Positions 33,321 through 50,389 of a stretch of DNA of 64,000 nucleotides are shown here, piece by piece; positions within the stretch are counted from its first letter, which is position 1; each line of letters starts with the position of its first letter. Made by a program: the position numbers and the translations under genes. The stretch comes from Neckera pumila. Lineage: Eukaryota; Streptophyta; Bryopsida; Hypnales; Neckeraceae. Where the stretch lies: assembly GCA_963969595.1 (NCBI GenBank), contig OZ018415.1, positions 10,168,001-10,232,000 of the forward strand, written 5' to 3'. Below the pieces are notes generated by a model. The model worked only from the letters and a program-made list of their open reading frames with translations, had not been told where the DNA came from and did not search any database.

Positions 33321-35841
33321 GAGTTTGATTGAAGAACCATTCTTAGTCGGACTATGTATTGCATATTCTATACTTTCAAATAGAGGTGAGTGAGCAAGTA
33401 CGTGTCCACATTACAAAAACTTGAGGCCTTAAAAGGGACGTTGAAGGGAGGTTCTTCAAGTTGTAAACCAACGCTGTGTTAGCTAGATTATTTAATATTT
33501 AAAAATAATTTGAAAAATAAAAATAAACAAATAAACACAATATGATGTGACAGTAGTACCACATCAAATTGTCAAAATTTTGTAATTTTGAATTTATTTT
33601 AAAAATGAAAAGTATTTATTAAAATTGTCTTGCATTTTAAAATTTAAACTTTTTGAATTTTTTTAAATTTTCAACCAGCATTCCCTGCTATCAGGTATTG
33701 ACGGCCATCTTCAGGTCTAGACTTCTTGTAATGATCCATTGTAGGGTGTGGATTGGGCTTCTTGAGCCAAAAGATTTATTACGTGTATGTGTAGAGTAAA
33801 AGATTTGAAGTTGAGTTGTATAGGTTAATGGGGATGAAAGATAGGAATGTGAAATTTGACAGAAGAAAATGAAATGTGAGAAGATCTCATCAGGTATGTG
33901 GTAATCGTAGTGTTGATGAGAGTACATCTTATATTATTTTGGTGTTTTATAAGTATATCTTTACAACCAAAATAATGCGGTTTGAAAATTTGGATGGATG
34001 ATTCAAGAGCAATGTATGCTGCAGTATTCTTGTAGTATTGGATTCATAGCCACTATAGTCATATTTTTAGAGGATTTTGATATATTTTCCACTCTCATTA
34101 TAAAGTAGTGCCATTTATGATTGGAAATATAAAGTAGGATGTTTTGTTTGTATATATTTGTCCACATTTAGTAATTGAGATGTGTAAGAGCTACTAGTAA
34201 GCAAATAGGTGGGGTAGAGATGAGAACCAAAAAGTCCATTCTTCATTTGGACCTATCCAAAGGAGTTAATTCTCCACCAAATTTAGAACTGATTATCTAT
34301 TCTAAAAGTTGAAGGCATGGGAAGAAATGTATTAAAATTTGAAGTGAAAATAATTGCCCTACCATCCTTTAATATTTGCCAAAGACAATTTTGCACTTAT
34401 AATTTATAAAGAAAATGCCATACTCATCAACATCAGTAACATTGTTTTGCCTTGAAGTCGCTCTTTAGATTTGAAAGTGCTTCAAATCAAGCGAGCGCTT
34501 TGTAGATTGATAATGGATTGGCTGTAAATTGGTTGTAAATTGGTGGTGGATTTATAACAATTTTTGGAGCCTTTTCACTATAATTTTCATTTATTATTTC
34601 TACATTTTTTACTATTACTTCTCTTTGTTTGATATGCCTCAAAATTTAACACCTTTTGTCTCTCTTTCATAGCTTTTAGGATGTATAGTTAATTGTAAAA
34701 TTTAGTGAAGTATTGAAAATATGAGGAAGCATCTCACCGAGGAATGGATCTTTTTGTCCTAACCCTAATATAGCATCACTAGCGTGAGTCTTTATGTTGC
34801 AGTGTATGAAAGAGTGATTGCAAGAATGACCTACCGATTATATTTTAAATTGGCCAATATTCATGATTTTTTTGAAAATACTATAAAATTAGAAAAACAT
34901 TTTTTAGGAATATTGAAAATGTAATCAATGTATACACCTATAAAAAAAAAGGTACTTTAGAAAGAAAAGCATAAAAAAATTCTCTAAGTAGGAGAACTAG
35001 AAAAGTACAAAATCGCAAGAAAATATATACTTTGGTATTTTAATTTGTAAGAAATAGGTCAAAGAAATAAAAAAATTGGTCATTTGAAAAGACTTCATGG
35101 TGACCAATTAGGTGCATTCTTCATTTCTACAATAATCTTGGAAGTCATCCATCAACCACTTTCTGGCCTTGAATGGTTAAAGCCACTTCAATCCTATTTA
35201 TTCCATACTAGTAGCAATACAAAAAAAATTCAATAACCACCATAACATTCAATAGCTTGTGTTGATGTTGACTTGGTTCTATAGTGATGGTGTGCCTCTA
35301 TATCCTCCACCTGTCTAATTCATCAGTAACTACTGATGAAACATTATTGGGGTGTGGAATATACCACACCATCACTGTAGAGCTACTGAATGTTATGACA
35401 GGATCAAGGTTCTTATATATGTTTCTAGAATTCATAGAATCTAAGACCCCACAATTTGTAGAGTTTACGGGATCGAGTACTGAAATGCACAGCTCATAAC
35501 GCAGATCGCCAATCAAAAGAAAAAGACTTTCTACAAATTGACCCCAGAATTGTGCAGTCCCTTTAATAAAAAAACATGGTTAATGGCCTAAAATGAGATG
35601 AAAACAGAGCCTCGCTATGTGAAATATCATGCTGATCCATGGGTGTTATCTCTAAAAGGCGGCGCTACTTCCACATTACCGAACATAACCTCAGTGGTTG
35701 GATCCAATAATGCTTAAAGGGACAAGAATGCTCAAGAAGCTATAAGCTCTCCATATCCAATGTTGGCTGACACCTCTACATAAATGGGCTCCATTGAGGT
35801 CAAATGTGTTCTTAAATGTAAGATCAATATGCCTTTTCAAA
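33321..35841. other. Intergenic downstream of the monooxygenase gene
   Basis: AT-rich sequence without a supported gene, apart from the inverted repeat at 35243-35398. The polyadenylation region of the monooxygenase gene should lie just below 35842. Confidence 0.45.
35243..35398. repeat. Small inverted repeat (CATAACATTCA arms)
   Basis: The left arm has CATAACATTCAATAGC and ATAGTGATGGTGTG; the right arm has the complements CACACCATCACTGTAG and GCTACTGAATGTTATG. The intervening sequence is about 60 bp. Part of the right arm recurs at 4125-4200, suggesting a small dispersed element. Confidence 0.55.
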
Positions 35842-40471
<4,630 letters not shown>

Positions 40472-40773
40472 GGAGGCAAAACAACTGGAACGTAGTGGTT
40501 GCTGGATTGCAACAACAATGGCAAGAACCGTGTAACAACGATCCAGTGGAATGCACAATTCGGGAAACGGTGGCAAAATTGAAAGGGCAACAGAATTGGA
40601 GGGATCGATGGCAGAAGAGTGAAGGTGGGGACATTCAGACTTCAAAGGATGATACAAGTTACTTGAAATCGAAGGTGATGGTGAAGTCCATTAGAAGAAA
40701 TCTGAACCCTGCTGAGTGCTGAGGGTTGTTGAAGCTACAGTAAAATGTGCATTTACAGAAAAAAAAATATTAA

Positions 40774-40815
<42 letters not shown>

Positions 40816-41995
40816 TTTTCCTTTTCCCTCTAGATTTGCACATTCGGCGGCTTGTCAGACGGCCCTCTATAGGGCCCAAACTTTCTGTAATGCTAGTATA
40901 GTGAGGCTAAGTAGAAATGATCTAAGCTTGAATTTCAAGAATGACTTTCACTGGGACATTGCTCATTCTTCATCACTCTTGTAATAATAAACCCTTTGAA
41001 GACCAAACAGCCACTTTTGGAGGTTTCATATTTTCTTATGGAGTTTCAAGAATCCATATGGAGATATTCAATTGTATCATTTTTATTATTTTTGAACCAA
41101 TACATGCAATACATGCAATGTTGTTGTCTTAATCCATGGATGTAGATTTTGTCCTCATTTGAATTTTACTCTTTATAATATGATAAATCAAAATACGGTA
41201 CCTCTCGTAGCCCATGTCAACAAAAAATATTTTTACAATAGACATTGGAATTTTGGTGGGTATTATTGTTTTTAAATTGTATAGGGATAAAATCTTTTTG
41301 TTTTTTTGACATTTGCTAAATCGCATTTACCAACTTTAATTAATTACTTGGCATATAACATTGAAACTTTCTAAACCTAGGAATCCAAAGGCTTTAATCC
41401 CCCAAAGGACCGAATCCATTGCGAAGTAGTCAAATACCATACTTGAGCTAAATTTAGTTTTTAACCCTCAAAGGACACCACCTCGATGATAGGTATTCAC
41501 TCAAAAATGATTCAATTTTTAAACCAATAGGTGCAATCTTTGTTTCTTGAGAAAGTCATCCATTGGACTTTTAATTTGTGTCCTCATTGTTGTTTCAAGG
41601 TTAAATTGTGTTCAAATATCAATCAATCTTATATTTCTATTATGTGACGTTTTGAACCATCTATCATTGAAAATTTTCACTTTGTTTTATGAAAATTGTC
41701 ATTGTTATAATTTTGTAGCAAAAAATGAAAACAAATTCATAAATATAGCGTGAACAATCAACACTATTTTGAAACTATTTTGAATAGGTATAAGAAAACT
41801 CAAATTTAGACATTTGATAATGAAAATAAATCACATCCAAAGCTAGTTCAAAGACAAAAATTATAGAGAATTTGACAAATCATGCTTACCAAAACACATT
41901 GTCCCCCAAAGGGTGACTGTCTCTCGAAGTCTCGTGCGAAGTCTGAAACCTTAATAACTTATCTTTAACACAATTAACCTTATGAGCCCATGCAC
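40472..41995. other. Upstream of monooxygenase gene and intergenic
   Basis: Contains the 5' flank of the monooxygenase gene and an (AT)n microsatellite at about 40778-40812 between short A and T runs. Phrases like CCCAAAGGACCGAATCC (41400) and ACCCTCAAAGGACACC (41463) faintly recall the TTAA-element terminus but are not flanked like it. No other gene seen. Confidence 0.5.
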
Positions 41996-41997
41996 TA

Positions 41998-42424
41998 AGG
42001 TAGACCAGCCTAATTCCGTCTTCAACCCATTTCCGCCACCCTGTTTTTGGCCCCATTTCCACCCATTCCACCATCCAAATCTGTCCAGAAGTGAGCCAAT
42101 TCTATCTGGAAATCTGACAAAATCAGTGCATTTATGTCATTTAGGGTAATGTGGCAATAGCTGATTGGTGAATACCTAGATGCTTATAGGGACATAAGAA
42201 GGTGGTTATGGGTTGTTATTAGGGCGTTTATGACCCTAGTCACGAGCGCTTTAGTAAAACACTTCAAAAATTCACAGAAATTACAATTTTGATCAAAAAA
42301 TTATAATTTCACTTGGATTTGATTCATGAAACATGCGCACACCTCTGAAAAATATATGTCTCTCATGGAATTAGCCCCAAGATAATCAAATTGCAAATCA
42401 AGGTGGTAATAGGTTGATCTACCT
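41998..42424. mobile_element. MITE family A, diverged copy 3 (TA target)
   Basis: 427 bp with left end AGGTAGACCAGCCTAATTCC and right end complementary to AGGTAGATCAACCTATTACC, flanked by TA at 41996-41997 and 42425-42426. The termini match MITE family A; the interior is strongly diverged. Confidence 0.6.
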
Positions 42425-42819
42425 TATCCTTACTCATCACTTCAGTTCTTGGAGCAGTTCAAACTCTTAAAGAGAAAAAATTCTAGAGGTGGTGCGGAAT
42501 CTGTTGTGCCACAGACTTCTGTGGTTTATGTTGTCTTTGAATTTTGCAATTTGTGTCCATGTTAGGTTTTAGAAAAAAGGGTCTGAGCAGAATTTTGATG
42601 GGAAGGAGTACCTGTATTTTTTATCAAGACAAATTGGCTAGAGTCACTTGAATGTGTGCATTGATATTTCAAAGGTGATTCTAGTTACGTTGAGTCTGTG
42701 CCTATCATTCGAGGTAGATTGATGGTCAGAATGATGAGAAATATAACGTCTTGCTCCATGGTTAGTTAAGCTTCAGTTGTGACAATAAACACCCGGGTCC
42801 ATAGAAATGCAATGCTTGA

Positions 42820-43166
42820 GAGCATCCCCACCCGCCTGGCAAAATGCGGGTGGGATCTGGTTTGCAAATGGGGGGCATCCATTTTGCAAGCGGGATTGAA
42901 ATAGACATCCCACCCATAGCTTGTTGAGAAGTCAAGAAAGCCAATAGCAGACTATAGCCGCGACTACTCATGGGAGGAAATATCCACTCATGTTGACTTT
43001 TTGTGCACTTTATTTTGTCTTACATGGTTTGCAAGCCGGTTTGCAAGCCGCTTGAGGTTTTGGGTCTGGCCTCTTAAGAAGTTCATCCATTTTGCAAGTC
43101 CGGTGGGGCACTTTTGCAAGCCGCCTTGGAAAAGTCATTTGTTTTGTAAGACGGGTAAGAATGCTT
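42820..43166. mobile_element. GAGCATCC-terminus MITE, copy 2
   Basis: 347 bp, left end GAGCATCCCCACCCG, right end GGGTAAGAATGCTT, imperfectly complementary, with TGA on both sides. The inside is rich in TTTGCAAGCCGG-like and GCGGGTGGG blocks. It is related to the element at 4790-6100, which lacks an obvious common core. Confidence 0.5.
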
Positions 43167-43593
43167 TGAAGCAACAATTTGCAATAGAAGAAGATGTACG
43201 CACTAGATAAACCTAGTACTATACTTGGCTATCAAGGTTGGTAGCTGAATAATTGTTTAAAGTTGGAAAAAATGGTTTGGTAATCGCTTTTAGAATAAAG
43301 AAAACCTTCAATTTTGTTTTTTTTGTTTTCTTTCAATAATTTGGCTCCTTAATTATAGAAACATTAAGATAGAGGAGAATTTATCAATATAAGATTTCCA
43401 TGTGGCCCATTGGGCCCATTTTGAGATTTATATGTGAGTCGTTCTGAGATTTACAAGGGAATCATTATGAGATTTATATGTGAGTCATTTATTTTTTGCT
43501 AACCTTGATAGCCATGTACGATGACCTACATCAATTTTATCTGAGACTTCAAATGTGGAATACTATACACCCCCCCATTCACTACGAATCTTT
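43167..43593. other. Intergenic with short direct repeats
   Basis: At 43422-43492 the phrase GAGATTTATATGTGAGTC occurs twice and a related GAGATTTACAAGGGAATC once between, at a period of about 27 bp. Otherwise nothing is recognised. Confidence 0.5.
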
Positions 43594-43785
43594 GAATTGG
43601 ACGTAGTGTGTATCCCACTAAACTGCTTCATTCATTGATTTTGATTGTTGAGCAAGCAATGTGGAATTCAAATCAATTTTTGTTCAATTAATTCTCAAAC
43701 TTCCACATCGCTTGCTCAACAATCAACAATCAAATTCAATAAATGGAGCGGTTTTAGTGGTACATGCACTATTTTGATGTAGAGG
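43594..43785. repeat. Foldback repeat, arms of about 75 bp
   Basis: The left arm contains CCACTAAACTGCTTCATT and GATTGTTGAGCAAGCAATGT. The right arm contains the complements ACATCGCTTGCTCAACAATC and GAGCGGTTTTAGTGG, separated by about 30 bp. It would fold into a long imperfect hairpin and could be a tiny MITE or a hairpin-RNA source. Confidence 0.65.
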
Positions 43786-46700
43786 TTTTTAGTAGGATGA
43801 AAGGCGTATGTATAAGGGATGGTTTTGAATTCGTATATTATTATTTTGGAAGGTCATGGCAAATTATTTGAAAGTTCAAACTGTTCAGAAATGTATGATT
43901 TATACATGTTATTAACTTTTGAAGGACTTCATTCTTCTTGTAATGGAAGTGATTGCTTTTAGCATCTTGGGTATAGTGGAATTTTGCACAATGACAATGA
44001 GGCAAAAAGAGTAGTCCAAGCCTTGTACATGCCCCCCCCTTCCTGCCAAATAAATTGAATCGTCTGATTTGAAACGATGGTGAAAATAAGTTTGATTGCT
44101 TTGGTTTCTTTTTAACAAAGTGCAAATACAGAACAACATTGTGATTTGAATTCAAATTATCTGAGTAGTAGTACTGGAATGCTTTAGGGTTGGTATTCTA
44201 GTGTTTTTTGTTGAGTACCGTGCATTTTGTTTGGGAACACTACAAAACCACCTCACTTGGTGCTGGACATAAGATAGGGTTTTACGGTTTATAGTGGCAT
44301 GTGTAGAGAAGTGAGGGATTTCCTTTTGATTTGCATCTACGCTTTTGGTATGTTGTTTTTTGCTTGATGAGTATTCAATGTGGTGCTTGTGATTTTTTCG
44401 TCGTTTGTATCACAAAGGAGTGGCTACAGACTTCTAAGTTGGAATTGTTTTTTAACTGGATGTTGTGTTTCAAAGTTTTTAGCTTCATATTTATACAAGG
44501 TTTAATCAATTTCCAGCATTGCGTGTAGTGTTTGCAGGTGAATTAGGAGAATTAGGGTTTTGGAAATTTTTATCTCAATTTCAAGGGAATTAGAGTGGGA
44601 TGAAGAATAAGAAAGAGACAATGAAATTGAACATGAGGTTGTTGAAGAGAATGGTGTTTAGGATTCCCACATGTTCCATTAGAAAAGTTTTGAAGATTTT
44701 AGGAATGAGTTTATGATGACTATGGGGATTTTTGAAACACTTGTGAACAAAAATTTTGAAGTGTTGTTTAAAAAGAGACTACACTTGTATCCGTGTCAGA
44801 ATTTTTACATTCAATAGATAAATGATTTGTGTACCACTTCCAAAATTTATGTAAAAGCTTTACAACAAATGGAATAATACTACATGTACCCCTTTTGCAA
44901 CATTTTTGGAAATCATGTGTGCTTTGCTTGGAACTTGACATTCAATCACAATGTGACAATGTGATTAGAAGATGCAATAATGACATTAATACAAATATTC
45001 ATCCTTTATCAATGTGCACTTACATTCAAACTCACTCATTCATATTTTCCTCTTTTGTTACATATCCTATACAGTTTCAAACATTATGCACATCTCACAA
45101 GTGTAATGCCATTTTTGGCTCAACCAATGTTTTATAAATGACTTGCCCACCCACACAACAAGCAAACATCACAAGCAATACATTGGACTAGACTAGTAGC
45201 ATAAACAAAATTGGCAAAGAATATTATCATATTCATATTTTTTAACATTGACTAGTATAACAAACTACCACCCAAACCACCCGATTTTGAAGACACCCAT
45301 GTACTAGGCTACTAACATACTTTCAACCTTACCCCATCACATGTAATGAACCCACTTGCCCATCCAATTTAAATTAAAAACCATAGAATTCTCCAAAGCT
45401 TTAGAAATTAGATTGCAAAAATTGCAGCATATGAGATATACAACCTTGAAAATAAAATAGAAATATTGGCAAGACTACTAGGCTTCTAAACTAAACTTAG
45501 GGCAGAAATCACAACCACCCACACCTTCCTACAAAAGCTAAAACAAGAAAGACTAGGGGAACCATCACACATCTTTCTAGTAAACATAGGCTCTATCTTT
45601 CTTATCACCAATCATATAAAAATCCTATGTCACAAATTAATCACCCATATGTACATATTAACATCAATTGTGCAAATTAAAACACCACACTATAAGAACT
45701 CTAATAATACACAAAGTTAGATCATGCTCTTCCAATTTTCAAAGTAAAAATATAGTAGATGCACTTGTAATAACTAGAAATCTATTACCTTAAGACGACT
45801 ACAAGCACGCACACTCCATGCTATACTATTTACATTAGGACAACTAGCCTTCCATAGAAAACACAACGTTCAAAGGTCTATCAAATTCTATAAACATAAC
45901 TTGAAATAAGAAAGCTAAAGAAAATACAACATTCACAATCAGTTTTCTAGTACAAATAAATAGACAAAAAATATAAACATTGACAACAAATTATCGAACA
46001 AATTTTGAGACCAAAAAATTAAATTTGATGATCAAGCCCAATAATTTTTCAACTTAAGATATACATGGGTCAAGAACAAAAACATTTATTTTGGTCAACT
46101 AAATATCCAAGCACAACAAGCCTATTCTACAATCTAATCAGATATACATGGATACTTATATAACCATAATGTACTATATTGCATATTAAAGCATTTTTTA
46201 TCCAAATACTTAATAAAGCCATATAAAAAATATAAAAAGTATTAATTTCACTCACAAACTCCAGATGCCTAACTTTAATTAAAACAAAGAACTTTGATGA
46301 ATCCCTCTAAATAAGTCCTTTGGAGGGGGGGTAGGCCAAGTAGCAACAAACAATTTTGTTGTGGTGTCAAACGAGCTCCATTTTAGTTTTTATGGATGAA
46401 AGCGTTTGGCGATTGTTATGGCTTCATTAAAGAATCCTGACTACTTTGCTCAAAGTTTTGTGGGTAATTTTAGCAAAGACAAATTTTGCATTGTGACAAA
46501 TTGTGGCAACCTCGGCAAGGCGTTGCTCAAGAGTTATTTGGGCAAACCTACCTTTGAAGTCAGAGCTAGTTGGGCAACATGCTTTTCTATTTCATTGCAA
46601 ATATGGCTTCTACCATAAAAATGACATACAAACTTTGGCGATAAAATTAGACAAGTAGCAAGCAGACAAGCACACCAACAATGAGCAAGGTCAATATAAA

Positions 46701-47475
46701 TTTTATAATAATCTTAATGGACACAAGTAGGCCACACTGGGACCTACCGATTTTAGAAAAATCTTCACATCAAGCAAGGGTGCGAAGAAGTAGTCAAAGA
46801 ACTGGAAAGGCTTGCAAATGCGCTTACATGCATAAGTAGCGCAATGTAGAGATTAATCCAAAGTTCTAGCTTTTCCTTGTGAGTCACTACTGAGGGGTTA
46901 ACTTAGCCAGACACTCTACTAATAACTTGCACCCAAAGTCCAAAAACTATTAGAGATCCAGCTCATGGGTTTCATGCATTAAGCTACAACATATTTAACA
47001 TTCTCTAGCTATATACACTTAGCACGTTATCATTGTTGATGGTTAATTGTGTTTGAAAATAACATTACATGATATCCATTACCAAAACTAATGAAACAAC
47101 CTAATATCATCATGGCTAAATCGAATAATGAAACATTGTGGTTTTAATTTCCTCTTACATCCTCATTTAGAAAGAAGCTCAAAATCAAAGGAACTAACAT
47201 CCATGGTAAGACTTCAGAAATTTAGAATAATGTCATATTCTAACATTCTACAATCCATTTGATACTCATCTCATAATTATACCAACCCCCAATCCTATTC
47301 TACCTTTAATATCTTCTTATCACAAACATATCACCAAGTGAAGTGCAAAGAATCTAATGAATGATACCATTCAAAGTTTGGCAAATTTGAAATTGTATTT
47401 CAACTTCAAGGATGAATCACGTAATGATGTGTAGCTAGTATTCAAACACAAAGACTTGGTATTTCTTATTACAAA
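43786..47475. other. Intergenic, nothing recognised
   Basis: 3.7 kb of AT-rich sequence. The longest open frames (about 100 codons at 43841-44155 minus and 44829-45137 plus) have no recognisable domain and no splice context. Confidence 0.45.
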
Positions 47476-47477
47476 TA

Positions 47478-47913
47478 AGATAAAGCAGCCCATTGTGGTC
47501 AAATGACCCATGGGGGACACATGATGATCCCATTGTGGTTTTTCTGACCACAATCAATATCTCACCTAATGGAGTAATTAGTGACCTTATTAGGAACATG
47601 CAATAATTTCAGTGCAAGTCATTGTAGGAAGTGACTTTTTATGTCCCTCCACATATAAAAGAAAATTGTCTCCTTTAGAAGAGGTAGGTGAGCATTATGG
47701 ATACACTTGCAGTTGGTTTTGGAGTAGTTTGCCGACTTCTTTGGACTGAACACTTGAGAAATTCACAGCTAATTCATACTCTGTTTGAAAATTATGATTT
47801 CAATTGCCTTCACAAATTCTCATACTTATCTTTACATGGGAAAAAATTTAAAAAACTTTAGTGATGAGATGATGGCAGACTCCTAATTCTGACCACAATG
47901 GGCTGCTTTACTT
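47478..47913. mobile_element. MITE family A copy 2 (TA target, inverted relative to copy 1)
   Basis: 436 bp with termini AGATAAAGCAGCCCATTGTG and the complement of CACAATGGGCTGCTTTACTT, flanked by TA at 47476-47477 and 47914-47915. Internal blocks match copy 1 on the other strand (TAGGAAGTGACTTTTTATG, ACCTAATGGAGTAATTAGTG). Confidence 0.8.
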
Positions 47914-47915
47914 TA

Positions 47916-48228
47916 TATCACCTCCAAAAATACTCCAATCCAATTTCCATTCAAAACATGATGAAATGAAGCAAGACTATCTCCTGAAAAGATGCAACCC
48001 CTGCCAGACAATCCCCCCCCCTTGAAAATCCTGAGCCATTGATCTTTCAAGAAAAAATTCCCCCTGATCACCGTTGATCCAATTTAATACAAATACAAAT
48101 ACAAACTATGGTACAAATACGATTATAAAATACATGTATGGGTAGAGAAATAAAAAGACGGATACAAAAAATGGGCAACATATCCCATATGGATTGAGAA
48201 CTTCATTTGTCCCTGCAAATTACAAAGA
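47916..48228. other. Intergenic, nothing recognised
   Basis: Spacer between MITE family A copy 2 and the telomere-like array; no feature seen. Confidence 0.45.
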
Positions 48229-48297
48229 GGGGTTGGGGTTGGGGTTGGGGTTAGGGTTGGGGTTGGGGTTGGGGTTAGGGTTGGGGTTGGGGTTGGG
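48229..48297 (+). repeat. Interstitial telomere-like (TTGGGG/TTAGGG)n array
   Basis: About eleven 6-bp units, nine of the TTGGGG type and two of the TTAGGG type (near 48251 and 48275). A second G-rich run, GGGGTGGGGTGGGGGGTGG, follows near 48355. Both could form G-quadruplexes. The usual plant telomere unit is 7 bp (TTTAGGG), so the 6-bp period is notable. Confidence 0.8.
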
Positions 48298-48950
48298 ATT
48301 TCTAAAAAACTTATAAAAAATTTAAATAAAAAAATAATTGTGTGTGTATGTCCAGGGGTGGGGTGGGGGGTGGGGAGGGTAATGTGATCTGTAAGTGACT
48401 ATCACTATCTGTTCAAAATACAGGTACTCACTACACTTGTTCAAGATTGTGATGCAAAAACAACCAAACTTGTAGAAACTTGCCAAGATTATGTACCACA
48501 TACTGTCATACTTCAGCTGACTCTTATCTCAAATACATCACTTCAAACCATATTCCAATCAAATTCCCATCCAAAACTTGATTGAATGAAACCATTCTTG
48601 TTCAAGAATCATAAAATCCAGCTGACTCTTATCACAAAAAACATACCACCCTTAAACACACTCCAATCCAGTTCTCATTCAAAATTTCACCATGTTAGCT
48701 TAGGAATGGAATGAGACCATTTTTGTTCAAGACTTGGCCACAAAAACCAAGACAAAAACTCACAAAACTTCCCGAGACTATGTGCCACATACTCCAGCTG
48801 ATTTTTCTTGACCAACAACCACGGCATCTCCTCTATATTTGTATACAGTCCAATGTTCACCTCCTGATCGATGGGATATTCCAACCTGCAAACCCTGACC
48901 CGTGCAAGCATCTTTGGCAAATTTCAAACCATGGCACACCCTCCAAAGCC
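48298..48950. other. Intergenic, nothing else recognised
   Basis: A phrase CACTCCAATCCAATTTCCATTCAAAACTTGAT-like recurs loosely at 47930, 48550 and 48660, suggesting an old segmental duplication. No gene is supported. Confidence 0.35.
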
Positions 48951-49057
48951 TAAACTATGATGCATTTTTTTTTTGAAACCCGGAGTTTATTCCAAGATAA
49001 ACAAACAACGGAGACCGAGGACAGAGCCCTGGCGAAAAGATAAACTATGATGCATTT
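48951..49057 (-). mobile_element. Short retroinsertion with 17-bp target duplication
   Basis: TAAACTATGATGCATTT occurs at 48951-48967 and again at 49041-49057. The 73 bp between starts with a T-run on the plus strand, which is an A-tail on the minus strand, and reads TCTTTTCGCCAGGGCTCTG at its minus-strand 5' end. A long target duplication plus an A-tail is the signature of target-primed reverse transcription, so this is a strongly 5'-truncated LINE or a SINE. Confidence 0.8.
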
Positions 49058-50389
49058 CAAACCAAAGACAGGAAACTACATGGTCGATAACTCACACAGC
49101 TATAGAATCACAAAACAATAAGTTTTATATACATAATGCATCCAATTCAAGCTAAAACCACAAAGCATAGACAAACACCAATAACCACATTCATGAACCT
49201 AAACTGCTAAAATTGCTCACCGTTCTTGCAAAATAACCAAATCCATTGTACTAAATACTTGAAACTATTGGCGATTTGCAATGACCTCATACAGCGATCC
49301 TGGTGAGAGTGGCCATTATAGGCAATAAAGTGTATACTATACTGGCAAGAGAGTAGGAGTGAATGGTAATGCTGGTGGTGATGTTACATAAGGATACGGT
49401 CAACAAGTTCTTGGAGAGGACAAATTTCTAGTGATGAAGCCTAAATCTAATTGCTCAGTGGATTACCTTCTGCTCCCGTAGAGTACTTTGTAGCCCCAAC
49501 CAGGGTTGCTATTTGGCGAGCCTGGGAGCCTGGGAGCTTGTAAGCGGGAATTTTTTGGGTTGAAAAAATCTGTGCAAAAACTGAAAATTGATGCGAAGAA
49601 CCTAAGACCGTGTGCATTGAATGAGCTTAGGTTCTATAACCGTGGATTTTAGGAAAAATTGTGGTTAAAGAAATTTAGGGTCATTTGTGGACAATGAAGG
49701 ATATTCCAATTTGGATGGGATTTTTTGGGCGTATAAATTAGAATTAGGGTGTCTTATCATACACGGAGTGTTCTAAGAAGGGGTAACTAAGTAAATAAGC
49801 CGAAGAGGTAGGCACTTGATATTTTCACCTATTGATATTTAGTCATTGGAGATTCTTTTGGAGTGGTCCCTTTCTTCTTTATAAATTTCTTATAAAAATC
49901 AATTCTTTCTCCTTACTAGAAGGACAATTGTGACCTCATGCCACTCCATTTTGTTGGACACTACTCAAGTATGACTACCATTGTTTAGAGGTTTAGGGTA
50001 ATTGTTTTCCCTTCTATTTTTTTTTGTATACACAGAGAACTAATTGATGGAAGGAGATCTAATTTCATTCCAATTTCATTACAGTTTAGGGTTTATTTCT
50101 AACACTCAGTAGTTTGCAAAAGATAAATGTGTTACTCTCATTACCTCCAATTTCTGGCCATTACAATGTACCTCCCGTTACAGTATTCAAAAACTCCAAA
50201 ATTCATCCTCACATTTCTCTAATAGGCAAACTTTATCTCTGGGTTTTTTTCATATTGTTTTTCTTAATGTGAGCATATTATCAAACAAGAAGCAGATTGC
50301 ACCCAAATCTAGCCATAAAACACACAAATCAAATCAACATAAAAGTAATACACATAGTTCAACTCATAAGATGTGTCAATCTTATAAGC
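49058..50389. other. Intergenic downstream of the ParB-methylase gene
   Basis: No supported gene. It should contain the 3' untranslated region of the minus-strand gene ending at 50390. Confidence 0.45.

Noticed and set aside
41393..41490. Additional TTAA-element ends (CCCAAAGGACC, AACCCTCAAAGGAC)
   Set aside because: They lack the CCCCTAAA terminus next to TTAA and have no matching second end or internal similarity.
48229..48297. A chromosome end or telomere seed
   Set aside because: The array is only about 70 bp, is flanked by ordinary sequence on both sides, and has a mixed 6-bp unit.
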